Shown here: piece by piece, positions 1 to 11,078 of the stretch
How positions within the stretch are numbered: the stretch's first letter is position 1
Layout: every line of letters begins with the position of its first letter
Assembly: GCF_932526225.1 (NCBI RefSeq)
Contig: NC_064043.1
Span: 12,956,085-13,020,084 of the forward strand
Source of the DNA: Nematostella vectensis
Lineage: Eukaryota; Cnidaria; Anthozoa; Actiniaria; Edwardsiidae
Length of the DNA stretch: 64,000 bases
Direction: 5' to 3'
Made by a program: the position numbers and the translations under genes
Notes under the pieces: model-generated
Database searches by the model: none
What the model was told of the DNA's origin: nothing
The model's input: only the letters and a program-made list of their open reading frames with translations

Positions 1-692
1 GGAACACCAGGAAGATTCAAAAGTTGAGAAATGCAAAATAAAATGACCGAATTGCTCAATTAACTCTATAGATACCTTGCAATAGCATACCAACATCATC
101 TGAAAAATGGCCTTTTCTGTATGTGTAAAGCAAATAATTGAGGTCCAAAAGTTCAACATATTTGTAAACATCGTGAGTGAATATCGATACTAGGCCCTAG
201 ATATGGGATGTGATGCGCATGCTCAGACAAAAAGTCACCCTGTTGCTAATGATGGGTTTTTCAAATTACCAATTACTTATGTGCAATGCAGCTGCTACAT
301 ACATACTGTAGAAACAAACATACTGTAAAACCATTATTGTAAAAATATGTGTAAAAGATAAATTAACTGATCAATATTAATAATTAACTTATGCCAAAAT
401 CACATCCTTTGGATACTGAATTGTGTTTAATTTATTTCATGTACATTGACCCATCTGATTTAAATCCTATAATGAGTGTGTCATTCCAATAATAATGATT
501 CATTCTTGTATTGGTAATCGCAACTTGCACTAAGAAGTCACATGACATTTTGAATGGCAAACTCAAGCCAAAAGAAGCACAGGAATGGCTGTGCCCATCA
601 CACCAGGGAGCGACATTAAAAAATAAAATTTCTCAACTTAAGTAAGGATGCAAGGATGGACCCCGATATTTATTTATGTTTTTCTTCCCCAG
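1..692. other. intron sequence of the TUSC3/MAGT1-like gene
   Basis: No exon, RNA gene or clear repeat is visible. It is AT-rich sequence ending in a pyrimidine tract and an AG acceptor at 691-692. It must be intron because the exon starting at 693 opens in mid-codon within the thioredoxin domain. Confidence 0.6.
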
Positions 693-897
693 GGAGGCGC
701 ATAATGAATACCTCATTGTTGCCAATTCCTGGCGCTACTCTCAGCAATACACAAACCGCCTCTTCTTTGCAATGGTCGACTTTGACGAAGGACCAGATGT
801 ATTCAATGCTGTAAGTCAGAGTTATGTTATGGTTTTGTTTATGACATCATTCTTCACACCAATGTTGATGTTTTGTACAGAAAAGGCTATATAGATG

Positions 898-958
<61 letters not shown>

Positions 959-1040
959 TTTATTATTGTTATTGTTATTGTTATTGTTATTGTCATTGTC
1001 ATTGTCATTGTCATCGTCATCGTCATCGTCATCGTCGTCG

Positions 1041-1128
<88 letters not shown>

Positions 1129-1174
1129 TATTATTATTATTATTATCATCATTGTATTATTATTATTATTGTTA

Positions 1175-1244
<70 letters not shown>

Positions 1245-4200
1245 GGTTACTGTTATTATTATATTAGTTGTTGAAGTTGTTGTTGTTGTTTGTATTCTGC
1301 TTTGTCAAAAAATGTTTTTTTGTAAACAATGCCTGTCTCTGGACATATGTTTCATATTTTTCTTATTGTAACAGTGTTTCTTTTTGTGGACATGTTTCAG
1401 CTGCGTCTGAATTCTGCCCCTGTATTTATGCACTTCCCTCCTAAAGGCAAGCCAAAGAAAGGGGATACATATGACATGCAAAGGTACTGTACTTCACTGC
1501 GATAAGATTATTGCAGGAAGCTCATCTCCATATAGTGGTTTTTTTTTCCTGTTTGCCCTGCCATAGTTTCTCTTATTGCCAGGTTAGCTAGCTAGAGGCA
1601 ATTACAGTATAAAGAACCAAGGCTGTGTTCCTAGTATACACATACCGTATTAACTCATGTATAATACGCACTTTTTTCGCCAAAATGACCTCCAAAATCA
1701 GGGTGTGTATTATACATAAAACTTCCTAATTGATATGCCCAAAATATGCAAAAACAACAGAAAGCTCTTGATTCGCTGTTCTCTGCCCCAAGTAACCAAT
1801 TATAAAGCTGGAATTTCGATCTGTGAATACATTAGTCGAAGTATTTAAACTCCGCGTGGCGTCGTTTTGACATACAAAATCTAAATCAACATCAAAAGTT
1901 ACACAGCAAACGACAAACTCAAGATTATCGGCTTTGCGGAAACGAAAGGTAACAGAGCTGCAGAAAGAGAATATGGAGTTAATGAGGCAAACATACGGCA
2001 ATGGAGGAAAAATAAAGAGAACCTAAAGACGATGCCACTCATGAAACATGCCGCGCGTGGACGCAAGGCTGCGTTTCCAGAACTGGAAGTCGACCTCCTG
2101 GCATGGATTCAAGAGAAACGAAAGAACGTGCTTGCCATACTGCCATCGCTTATCAGAATGAAGGCACTCGATCTTGCAAAAGAAGTAAAATCATCGGTAC
2201 TTGGAAAATAAATAAATTATGCTATAACGCCATTATGTAACTTTAGATGAGGTAAATAAAAACTTGAAAATAAAAATACTGTTTTCGTGTTTATCTATGT
2301 ATGCCTCCTACGTGCTTGTTTTTTATTGACTTTTTACTGGTTTTGAATATCATTTTTCAACATTTTTTCTACAGGGTTTTTCTCGAGATACAGTTAATTT
2401 TCTTTTTTTTATTTTCCAAAGTTACCCCAAAAATCGGGGTGCGTATTATACAAAAGTGTGTATAATACATGAGTAAATACGGTACACTGTACCTATGTAT
2501 TCATCTTTGGATTGAAAATTGTCACACATTATAACAGGATGGGGTTCTCAGCTGAACAGATCGCCCGTTGGGTTGGAGAGAGAACTGATGTTCAAGTAAG
2601 TACAGTACATATAGTTCATTCTACAGCTTATTTATTAATGTTGTATGATTCTGCAAAGTTTACCAATTCAGGGCATTTTTGTAACTGATTGACCATTTTC
2701 AAGGAGGTTATACAACTCAAGCAGAAACCTCTGAAAGTGCAGCATTCTTGTGCCTAAAATCTATGTCAGTCTGTGTATTTTTTTATTATTCACAATAAAT
2801 TTTGTTTGAAAGGTGCGAGTATTTAGACCACCAAACTACATGGGAGCTATTGCGCTTGGACTTTTAGTTGTCCTTATTGGAGGTCTACTTTACATCCGCC
2901 GCAAGAACCTGGAATTTCTGTACAACAAGTCTTATTGGGCCATGGGAGCACTGGTGGGTTATGTACAATAAGCTGTGTACTGTATTTTTTTTAAATGTTG
3001 TTTGTAAACTTGTACTTTCTGTGTATATTTAATTTTAAAAATGTTGTTTTACTTTGAAGTGAAGAAACTGTTGCTATTACAGTACCAGGGCTTTCATCCT
3101 GTTTGTTTCTAGCTGTTTACTTAGTAATGCCCCATGTGGTATTGATTAATATCACAGTATTAGATCAACTGCTAGAAAAAAAAAGGGAAAGATTGCTCTG
3201 CTAGCATGGTATGCTTACACTATTTTTATATATACATAGTACAGTATACCCCTTCCACATGATCCTAGTGTTAACAATACATACAGTAGATGTAATAATG
3301 TTGGTAACAATGTTTGTGGTTGTACAGCACAATGACTCACATTTATATATTTTTTTATTCATAAAACTGAAAAAGAAATAGTTGTGATGACAGAAAGTTA
3401 TCCATTATTGCAAAAACTTACATTACACCTCTTTCAGTGTGTTGTATTTGCCATGACCTCTGGTCAGATGTGGAATCATATCCGTGGCCCACCGTATGCC
3501 CATCGCAATCCACAAACAGGACAAGTGGTAATAATTATTATTGTTTGTTGTTCTTTTCTGGCTTGAAAACCCCATATGCTGACCTCAATTAAAACGTTTG
3601 TGTATTGCAGAGTTATATCCATGGCAGCAGTCAGGCCCAGTTTGTGGCCGAGACCCATATTGTGATTCTTTTGAGTATCCTTTTCACATGATTTTTTTTT
3701 AATGTACAGTACATAGCTGCATATCAAACGCTGTGACTTACCTACAATACAACAAAAGGTGAAGTTCAAAAAAGAGGAAAAACATATCTTGTGTGTGATT
3801 CTTATTACAATGTTCTTTTTAATGCTAGCTATGTACCATAAATGTCAAGACTCATTTTGTCAGAACTGCATCAAGACACTGTTGTACAAGTATGGTAATA
3901 CCGTAATGATTCAATTAAGGGACCCGGGGCTCTTATTTCATTCTCCGGGTCTTTTAAAGGACGGGCTTTTTGGTTAGGGGCGCTTATTTCATTTGTGGGG
4001 AAAATACCATCTTCTGAATGGACTGAGAAAAAAACTTGTGCTTATAAAGATAAAGAAGTTGAATTATGAATAGACCTGTGTTGTAATGTCAGTATGTTAA
4101 TGCGAGCTAAATGTATGTTCAAGTTGTGTATTTGTTGAGATTTGTTAAGAGCGGATGAAGGGGGGAACTTTTTGGGGAGGGGGCCCTTATTACGAAATTT

Positions 4201-5855
4201 GAGATCAAAGGGGGGCACTTATTGGGGAGGGGGCCCTTATTTTGAAATTTGAGGTCGAAGGGGGCGCTTATTGGGGAGGGGGCCCTTATTTTGAAATTTG
4301 TGGTCGAAGGGGGTCGCTTATTGGGGAGGGGGCCCTTATTTTGAAATTTGTGGTCGAAGGGGGTAGCTTATTGGGGAGGGGGCCCTTATTTTGAAATTTG
4401 TGGTCGAAGGGGATCGCTTATTGGGGAGGGGGCTCTTATTTTGAAATTTGTGGTCGAAGGGGGGCGCTTATTGGGGAGGGGGCCCTTATTTTGAAATTTG
4501 TGGTCGAAGGGGTTCGCTTATTGGGGAGGGGGCCCTTATTTTGAAATTTGTGGTCGAAGGGGGTCGCTTATTGGGGAGGGGGCCCTTATTTTGAAATTTG
4601 TGGTCGAAGGGGGTCGCTTATTGGGGAGGGGGCCCTTATTTTGAAATTTGTGGTCGAAGGGGGTCGCTTATTGGGGAGGGGGCCCTTATTTTGAAATTTG
4701 TGGTCGAAGGGGGTCGCTTATTGGGGAGGGGGCCCTTATTTTGAAATTTGTGGTCGAAGGGGGTCGCTTATTGGGGAGGGGGCCCTTATTTTGAAATTTG
4801 TGGTCGAAGGGGGTCGCTTATTGGGGAGGGGGCCCTTATTTTGAAATTTGTGGTCGAAGGGGGTCGCTTATTGGGGAGGGGGCCCTTATTTTGAAATTTG
4901 TGGTCGAAGGGGGTCGCTTATTGGGGAGGGGGCCCTTATTTTGAAATTTGTGGTCGAAGGGGGTCGCTTATTGGGGAGGGGCCCTTTTTTTAAACTTGTG
5001 GTCGAAGGGGGCGCTTATTGGGGAGGGGGCCCTTATTTTGAAATTTGAGGTCGAAGGGGGTCGCTTATTGGGGAGGGGGCCCTTATTACGAAATTTGAGG
5101 TCGAGGGGGGGCATTATTTCAACGAGGGCACTTAATAACTAAACCAAATACCATGGATTTTAGAAGACACTTATCCTTGACTTTACAAAGATGCTGCCTA
5201 TGTCATTGGTATGATTCTACTGAATGAGAAAGCATTTGAAGTCAAGGAAATAGGGAAACGTAGAAGTACGTATATAAGAATATCCCTACCGCATAAAATA
5301 GCGTAATGCACTGTTCAGGGAGGTCACAGAAAGCGGGCAATGCACACTGCTTTCATAATGTTGACCAATCAAATTCTTCTTGAAGACATCCATAGTGACC
5401 CAGCCAATCAGGTTATAGTTTCGCTATGCATCTAGTTATAGTTTCTCAAAAGATTTCTTTTTGTTTTCTCACTGAAAAATAAAGCTGTCAATTTGTGGCA
5501 GTATGTTGGCTGTTTTTTTGTTTTTTGTTTTTTTTTGTAAACAGGGCAGAATTTGTCCTGGATCTGCGCCCAGTTGCCTTGCTATCACCCTTAGACTTTC
5601 TTGAATTTGTATGTAATCATGTTGTCTTTTCTTTGCAGTGGTTGTTATGGCAGGCCTTGCTTTAGTTGTGGTCTTCTTTAGTCTCATTCTCTCTGTTTTC
5701 CGCTCCAAGTATCATGGCTACCCATACAGGTACATAAGAACTTACACTGATCTTTTGTTGAAAACTTCTAAATAGCTTGATCTGATGGTAATATCTTTTT
5801 GAAATACTGTTAGCTCATTACTGCTCTTTTTTTTTTCAGCTTCCTCATCAAATGA
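693..5855 (+). CDS. TUSC3/MAGT1: OST3/OST6-family subunit, TUSC3/MAGT1 orthologue (3' nine exons)
   Basis: This is the C-terminal two thirds of the thioredoxin-like oligosaccharyltransferase subunit TUSC3/MAGT1, an ER/plasma-membrane protein of the STT3B complex also described as a magnesium transporter. Exons read 693-810, 1401-1483, 2538-2595, 2813-2953, 3438-3527, 3611-3674, 5191-5265, 5639-5729 and 5840-5855. All junctions are GT-AG and every phase matches, giving about 244 residues. Seen motifs include [20 protein letters not shown] (end of the thioredoxin fold), [23 protein letters not shown] followed by TM1, [36 protein letters not shown], and the near-terminal [10 protein letters not shown]; four hydrophobic membrane segments are visible. 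The 5' exons with the signal peptide and CxxC motif lie left of the window. The first 692 bases are therefore intron. Identification rests on family motifs I know well; which vertebrate paralogue is closer cannot be told. Confidence 0.93.
898..1245. repeat. compound trinucleotide microsatellite (TTA/TTG/TCA/TCG)n
   Basis: About 350 bases of almost pure trinucleotide repeat lie in an intron of the TUSC3/MAGT1-like gene. The unit drifts from TTA through TTGTTA, TCATTG, TCATCG and TCA back to TTA. It produces long homopolymeric open frames on both strands that are not genes. Confidence 0.95.
1645..2482 (+). mobile_element. pogo/Tigger-like non-autonomous DNA transposon (838 bp)
   Basis: The element is bounded by TA dinucleotides (1643-1644 and 2483-2484). 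It has terminal inverted repeats: the left end starts ccgtattaactcatgtata and the right end is its near reverse complement (ccgtatttactcatgtatta read inwards), extending through a shared GCGTATTATAC-type motif. Inside is a DNA-binding-domain open frame at 1885-2211. TA target duplication plus a Tigger/Jerky-type helix-turn-helix fits the pogo branch of Tc1/mariner. No DDE catalytic domain is present, so it cannot encode its own transposase. It sits in an intron of the TUSC3/MAGT1-like gene. Confidence 0.8.
1885..2211 (+). pseudogene. truncated pogo/Tigger transposase N-terminus (CENP-B-type HTH)
   Basis: The 108-codon open frame follows a stop at 1882-1884, has no obvious start, and ends in TAA. 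It shows two helix-turn-helix signatures typical of Tigger/Jerky/POGK-type proteins: [20 protein letters not shown], then [20 protein letters not shown] and [14 protein letters not shown]. The DDE endonuclease domain that should follow is missing. The opposite-strand open frame at 1726-2001 is a shadow. I infer a deletion derivative of an autonomous element. Confidence 0.75.
3897..5140. repeat. 50-bp G-rich minisatellite in a TUSC3/MAGT1 intron
   Basis: About 19 copies of a 50-bp unit lie between roughly 4150 and 5120. The core is ggggtcgcttattggggagg followed by gggcccttattttgaaattt and gtggtcgaag. Copies in the middle are nearly identical; edge copies diverge. A related degenerate leader with ggggcgcttatttcatt lies at 3915-3990. 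The array ends about 70 bases before the exon at 5191. Related ggggcgtttatt motifs recur at 10715-10760 and 11165-11290, so the seed was probably a dispersed repeat family. The small open frames it makes are repeat artefacts. Confidence 0.9.
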
Positions 5856-7030
5856 ATAAGCGCCCAGGAATCTTTCTCCCTCACATCATTAAAGCCCTAC
5901 AGTGCATTTTGAAGGCAATCCACCGTACGAGTCTCAGACGACGTTATGCCAGCATCAGTCCTTAGCATATAATGCTACATACTATAAATTGTTTGTAACA
6001 AAATTGACACATTGCTTAGGATTCGGGTTCTATAAGTATAGCAAGTGGGGACAAATGTGGGTGATATTGTACAATTGCGACTGCCCTCCAATGAATCCAA
6101 TTGCAAATTGTCCCCTTGTCAAAACCCCCCATCTACGTTCATAATGAACTCCTTGGTCTTACTGTATTTGTGAACGCTTGTGTGGGAGTCACTGGGGGAG
6201 TTTTATGACTCTGACATGCAAGTGGGAAGCATTGCGTGACGCTGACATGAGCTGTTGACACTATACCCTCCTATCATTCCGTGATTTTGCTAGGTGTACA
6301 GTAGTTAGATTTTTAGTGACTGGTTTATTGTTTTATCTAGGGTACCGAATGGTGAGTCTCCCGCACCGCCTTCTTTGTGTAGGTCACATGACTACCGAAT
6401 TTGGATTTGCTTTGCTGGTGCACAGTCTTCATTGTGTTTACTGCTAGCAGAGGCCTCTTTTCTTTATATTTCTATACAAAGAGCTTTGTCTATACAATGA
6501 AAAGAGGCATCTGCTGGTAGGAAGTTCTCACATAACACAACAAGACCAAGCTCCAATCATGAGCAATTTATTGGACCTCCTGTGGTTTTATTGTTTTATA
6601 CACCGGTTGGCTGCCAGTAGAGTTTTCTTTCGTTTTTGTTATGTGACAAAAAAAATTGTGCTATCAATTTCGAGATTGTACTCTGTTATAATTTCTGAAA
6701 AGCACCCTGTTATAATTTCTTTTAAGCGATGAAATAACCAGACATAATAACCAGCGCAACAATTCTCTGTGAACAGCACACAAACAAGTAAAAAGAAAGT
6801 TCTTTAGAGTGACTGCTACAAGTTGTGTTGTGGCGCGATGTAAGCCAAATATGGCGAGCAATCACGAGCCGCCCAAGAGAAGTAGTATAGGGTTATCTAC
6901 GGGGGAATTCATGTTAATAAAAAAAAATTCCGTGAATAATAAAACAACAGATCTGGAAATGTCGTGCTTGAGTTTTCCTTGATTTCATTTTACGGAAAGA
7001 ATGTATAGTGTTTCTGTTCAATATATGAAA
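5856..7030. other. 3' UTR and intergenic DNA, no gene seen
   Basis: An ATTAAA polyadenylation-like hexamer occurs 30-35 bases after the stop at 5855. An imperfect inverted repeat at about 6440-6527 (agaggcctcttttc against gaaaagaggcatct) could fold into a hairpin. No convincing open frame occurs on either strand. Confidence 0.5.
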
Positions 7031-7032
7031 CT

Positions 7033-7237
7033 AGACCCTGTGCGCAGCATGGGGGCTGGGCACTAGGAGCACGTGCCCCCCACCCTCCCCCCCCCCAATA
7101 TTTTTACAAATTTTAAGAAAATGACCAGTAGGGGCGTGGCTGTGCCCCAAAATATATTCTTAATGTTTCTGTATTGTGCCCCCCCCCCCCCAAAAAAAAA
7201 AATAATAATAATAAATTCGAGGCCTGCTGCGGCACTG
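7033..7237. repeat. MITE-like dispersed repeat, 'gccgtagcag' family, copy A
   Basis: This copy shares the family body: a GTGCCCCCC tract, aatatttt, atgaccagtaggggcgtggc, tttctgtattgtgccccccc, then ggcctgctgcgg. Better-preserved copies elsewhere in the window begin cagggccgtagcag and end in the inverse, ctgctacggcc, so the family has short terminal inverted repeats. Confidence 0.7.
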
Positions 7238-7239
7238 CG

Positions 7240-7965
7240 CTGGGATACCTGAGATCTGCAATTTGTTAGGGCCCTGTGTTGTGACATGTATGACAAACAT
7301 TCTACTACCCACAACCTTTGGATATAATAATATAAATAAATATGAATATAATACGTATAATCTTGTTTTTTTTATTGAAAATGCCATACTACAATACTGA
7401 TTGGGGCAAGAAAGGTAAGATGCATCATTTCTTGAGGTGGGGGTGGACTCGAGGTGTGCTCCGTTAACGTAGATGGGGCTGATTGTCCTATCTCTTACAG
7501 TGCAAAAATCTTACAAATATTATCCCCTCAGCAGAGATAGCATCAAAATAAAATTCAGGAAACTGAGAATGTGTTTGAAAATTGTTAAATATTTCTCAAA
7601 CATTTTTTGGTTCACTGCCCTCAATGTGCTATCACTCGGGGATAATTTTTTTTTAACACCCAACATGAGCCACATTGTTAATTTAGATTAAATTTGTTAT
7701 TTCATTTTTGTCAGTGCAAAATAAACAACAATATCTGTTTATGCTATCATAATATTGTTTAAACACAGAATATCCAGACTTGTAATTATAGCATATACAT
7801 ATTCTTAAGGATTGAAATCAACAGCATTACAAAGACAACACAATGCTCTAGATTTCATTGAAAATGTTCCATAAAATTAAAATGAAATTCGATGAGGGAT
7901 AAAGTTATTTTAGGGAAAAAAAAACAAAAAAATAAGCACCAAAGTACCAAAATAATTTTCATAGA
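7240..7965. other. AT-rich intergenic DNA, nothing recognised
   Basis: Short open frames on both strands lack any recognisable motif or splice context. Confidence 0.4.
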
Positions 7966-7973
7966 TTTACATA

Positions 7974-8255
7974 TCTTACACTACACATGGCTAACATGTC
8001 AGTACATGTTTACACTACACATGGCTAACATGTCAGTACATGTTTACACTACACATGGCTAACATGTCAGTACATGTTTACACTACACATGGCTAACATG
8101 TCAGTACATGTTTACACTACACATGGCTAACATGTCAGTACATGTTTACACTACACATGGCTAACATGTCAGTACATGTTTACACTACACATGGCTATAA
8201 CATGTCAGTACATGTTTACACTACACATGGCTAACATGTCAGTACATGTTTACCT
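7974..8255. repeat. 34-bp minisatellite, about 8 copies
   Basis: The unit is tttacactacacatggctaa then catgtcagtacatg, repeated head to tail with almost no divergence; one copy (around 8190) carries a 2-bp insertion. There are no variable spacers, so this is a tandem satellite. Confidence 0.93.
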
Positions 8256-8768
8256 CTAAAAAGGCAGCAAACCAAAGTTAAGTTAAGGGACAGACCATTA
8301 GATATTTTAGGGGATGGTTGCGGCATTTTTTTTTTTTTTTGCAGGATTTTTTTTCGGCACCGTGGCTGTGCTCGTTTTTTTCTTTTTTTTTTCGTATGCT
8401 GGCGCTCTGCAGGATTTTTTTTAAAGAAATTTAAAGCGGTAGATTCTAATAAGGCGAAAATGAACGCAAGATAAAATGACCTCTCAATTAATCAAAACCA
8501 AATGCATGTATATAGTTTTTATAGACTGAAGGCATGGAGAATTTTCAGAAACCGCGAAGCATACATCGTATTTTGTGCATGCATGTGTGGGGAAGGACGG
8601 CTTTTGTAAGAGATACATATATGCAGTAACGAAATCGCGAATCTGGCCTTCAACTGCATAAATAACATGGATCTGAGACCTGGAATATCAAAATCCAAGA
8701 TGTCGGCCCATCCTTGGGGACCCAGGGCGTCGCAGAGGTCGGAGGAGAAGAGCGCGTCGGAGGGGGGT

Positions 8769-9612
8769 GGGTGGGTGGGTAGGTAGGTAGGTAGGTAGGT
8801 AGGTAGGTAGATACGATCTTTATTAAAACTATAGTTACAGGCAAGCGTGTATTATTTGTAAATTCATAAACATTACTGTATACTACATTAGAAATCTATG
8901 TACCGTATTAGATCTTTATAAAATTAAAAAGGCATCTGTTTATAAACAACGCTTGGAGCGCTCAGTATGTACACGTGGCAGAATGTAGTTATGGCCTTTA
9001 ACTCTCAGACACCTATTTCTTTGAGGGGGCAGTAAATCGTGGAGCGGGTGGTTGCTGTTCCCAGTAATCTTGACCCAGAGACTTCTGTCTCTCTCAGAGA
9101 TGAGATCAGCAATGGAAAAGTACTCGCTAGTGTAACCATAACGAAAAGCTCTTTTGCAAAACTTATCTATACGTGATAGATACTTAATATGGTGGGCATA
9201 GGCCCAGACCTCCATTGCGTAGGTAAAAAGTGACATTATAAGACTATTAAAAAGCACCGTGAGGTCATGTGATGAGTATCCATAGTACTTACAGACCCTA
9301 AGAATATACAATCGGGAACTAGCTTTCGATAACATGTTTTCAAATTGATTGTCCCAGTTACATGGATCCTCATGGATCGTGACCCCTAACAGTTTCATTT
9401 CATTCTTTCTAACGATACCCTCAATGGACTCTGGAATAGGCTTCCTAGTTTTACCTTTTACTACCATCTCGAAAGTCTTTTTCATGTTCAACTCCATTCG
9501 GTTCTCCACCGCCCAGCGCTTGATGTTGGTAACTTCCTCCAGCGAGGAATCAATCGTGTCTGAGCCAGATATCACAAGCGTACTTATTAATAGGACTTTG
9601 TCGTCGTTTTAT
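8769..9612 (-). mobile_element. 5'-truncated non-LTR retrotransposon (LINE) 3' end
   Basis: Reading the minus strand, the element enters inside the reverse transcriptase just before NDDKVLLISTLVISGSD and runs to the ORF2 C-terminus. It ends in an AATAAAG segment and a tetranucleotide tail, (TACC)n then (CACC)n, at 8769-8811. Truncation at the 5' end with a simple-repeat 3' tail is the signature of target-primed reverse transcription. Confidence 0.85.
8940..9575 (-). pseudogene. reverse transcriptase C-terminal fragment of the LINE
   Basis: A 211-codon frame on the minus strand carries the post-catalytic RT region (WAVENRMELNMKKTFEMVV, EMKLLGVTIHED) and the thumb/C-terminal region (YLSRIDKFCKRAFRYGYT, then LPRVHTERSKRCL). 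A one-base insertion near 8945 knocks the usual ending out of frame; the adjacent frame reads FINRCLFNFIKI and stop. The palm FADD box and everything upstream are missing, so it is a dead copy. Confidence 0.85.
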
Positions 9613-9805
9613 ATTGGAATCCAGATGTATCTTTTCCGTTATTAATTCATATAAACCTTTTCTCTATGTTTCTTTAAAAGTTGTTCAAATATTGTCCTAT
9701 CACATTGCACTACTGACTGTAATATTTCACGCACTGAAACCTTTGCTTTGGGAACAAATTGCTACAAATTACCATAAATGATCTATAAGCCAGTTCAGAG
9801 TTTAA

Positions 9806-10336
9806 ACACGAGGTTCCGCTATAAAAGGGAAAGCTCCTACCACCCTCGGGCTCAAATTTGCAATTATAATCAGAACACTGCCATCCTAGCAGTCATAAAT
9901 AATAAGCCTCCTGTAATAGTTCTTATCTCTGAGCCTTAGTCGGTTGGAATAAGACTTTTTTTGCACAGGTAACAAGACAGTTGTGTTCATTGATAAGTTA
10001 GTGATTTACTGTCCACTCACGTTTTCGGTGAAAAATTTCAAATTTTGCGCTGTTCGTAATCTAACGCATCTGCATAAATTATTCTCACGCTATGATAAAA
10101 AATGCGCGTATTTTAGACCACGCACAGCTTGGTATAGCAACATTTTACTATAAATATGAACATTTTAGGTGGACAAGTCTAGGAATGATACTTAATTTGG
10201 TTTAGAATATGAACTTTGAATTTAGCGCTCAAGGCAATTGTCCTGACATGTTGACTCATTGACGGCTGATTGATAACTGATTGTTCTTGAGTCTGGGGGT
10301 GGGAGGAGCTTTCCCTTTTATAGCGGAACCTCGTGT
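9806..10336. mobile_element. 531-bp MITE with ~33-50 bp terminal inverted repeats, TTAA flanks
   Basis: The left end acacgaggttccgctataaa followed by agggaaagctcct is repeated exactly in reverse complement at the right end, and weaker complementarity continues to about 50 bases. Both ends are flanked by TTAA (9802-9805, 10337-10340), as expected for a TTAA-specific transposon such as piggyBac or Kolobok derivatives. No coding capacity is seen. Confidence 0.75.
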
Positions 10337-10394
10337 TTAAGAAAAGACGCGGAGAGACTGGGTCGAATTGATCGAATCGGACCAAATGAACGAT

Positions 10395-10700
10395 TTTGAA
10401 AAAGAGTTTGTATGGCTGTCTTGGAGAAAAATCCTTCCTACAAAGCCGTTTTACAAGATATGGGAAAACCAACCACATTTATGTGTTGCAAACTTATTGT
10501 TTTATGTTTCGACTGCGTTCTGTTGTGAATACGTTTCGATAAAAATTTTTACGAATAGGCTTACTCGGACTTACTTCGCTATACCAAGTGCAATAAAGTC
10601 CTCACGTGTGGCAATGAATGATTTCACCATATCTTTTATTTAAAGCTGTTTTGTAGAAAGGATTTTTCTCCAAGACCGCAATACAAACTCTCTTGTGAAA
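10395..10700. repeat. inverted-repeat element (~50-bp arms)
   Basis: The left arm contains gtcttggagaaaaatccttc and gtttgtatgg; the right arm at 10645-10700 is the reverse complement with a few mismatches. The 200-base interior has no gene. Probably a MITE next to the TTAA element. Confidence 0.6.
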
Positions 10701-10878
10701 TTGCTAACTCTTGGGGCGTTTATTTAATTTCGATGACCCGAGGGGGAGGGGGCGTGTTTATTTCTTTACAAGCTATATCAATATAAAAACCCAAGCGCAG
10801 TGGGATTCTAGTCAGAATCACGTTTAATTGTAAAGCCTGCGTAGCAAGCGTTTCTGGAAATTTAGCAAGTCTCACCCA

Positions 10879-11078
10879 NNNNNNNNNNNNNNNNNNNNNN
10901 NNNNNNNNNNNNNNNNNNNNNNNNNNNNNNNNNNNNNNNNNNNNNNNNNNNNNNNNNNNNNNNNNNNNNNNNNNNNNNNNNNNNNNNNNNNNNNNNNNNN
11001 NNNNNNNNNNNNNNNNNNNNNNNNNNNNNNNNNNNNNNNNNNNNNNNNNNNNNNNNNNNNNNNNNNNNNNNNNNNNNN
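10879..11078. other. 200-base assembly gap (N)
   Basis: Exactly 200 N. The same short motif, caagtctcaccca, occurs immediately left and right of the gap, suggesting that a collapsed or unresolved direct repeat caused it. Open frames running through the N are meaningless. Confidence 0.98.

Noticed and set aside
847-1371. Overlapping open frames of 101-158 codons on both strands
   Set aside because: They are poly-Tyr, poly-Ser, poly-Met and poly-Ile translations of the trinucleotide tract.
4848-5142. Two open frames of 64-66 codons with a repeated GEGALILKF-type peptide
   Set aside because: Products of the 50-bp satellite inside an intron; the period is not a multiple of three and the frames are short.
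7974-8255. Regular 34-bp repeats resembling a CRISPR array
   Set aside because: Units are head to tail with no unique spacers, and the genome is eukaryotic.
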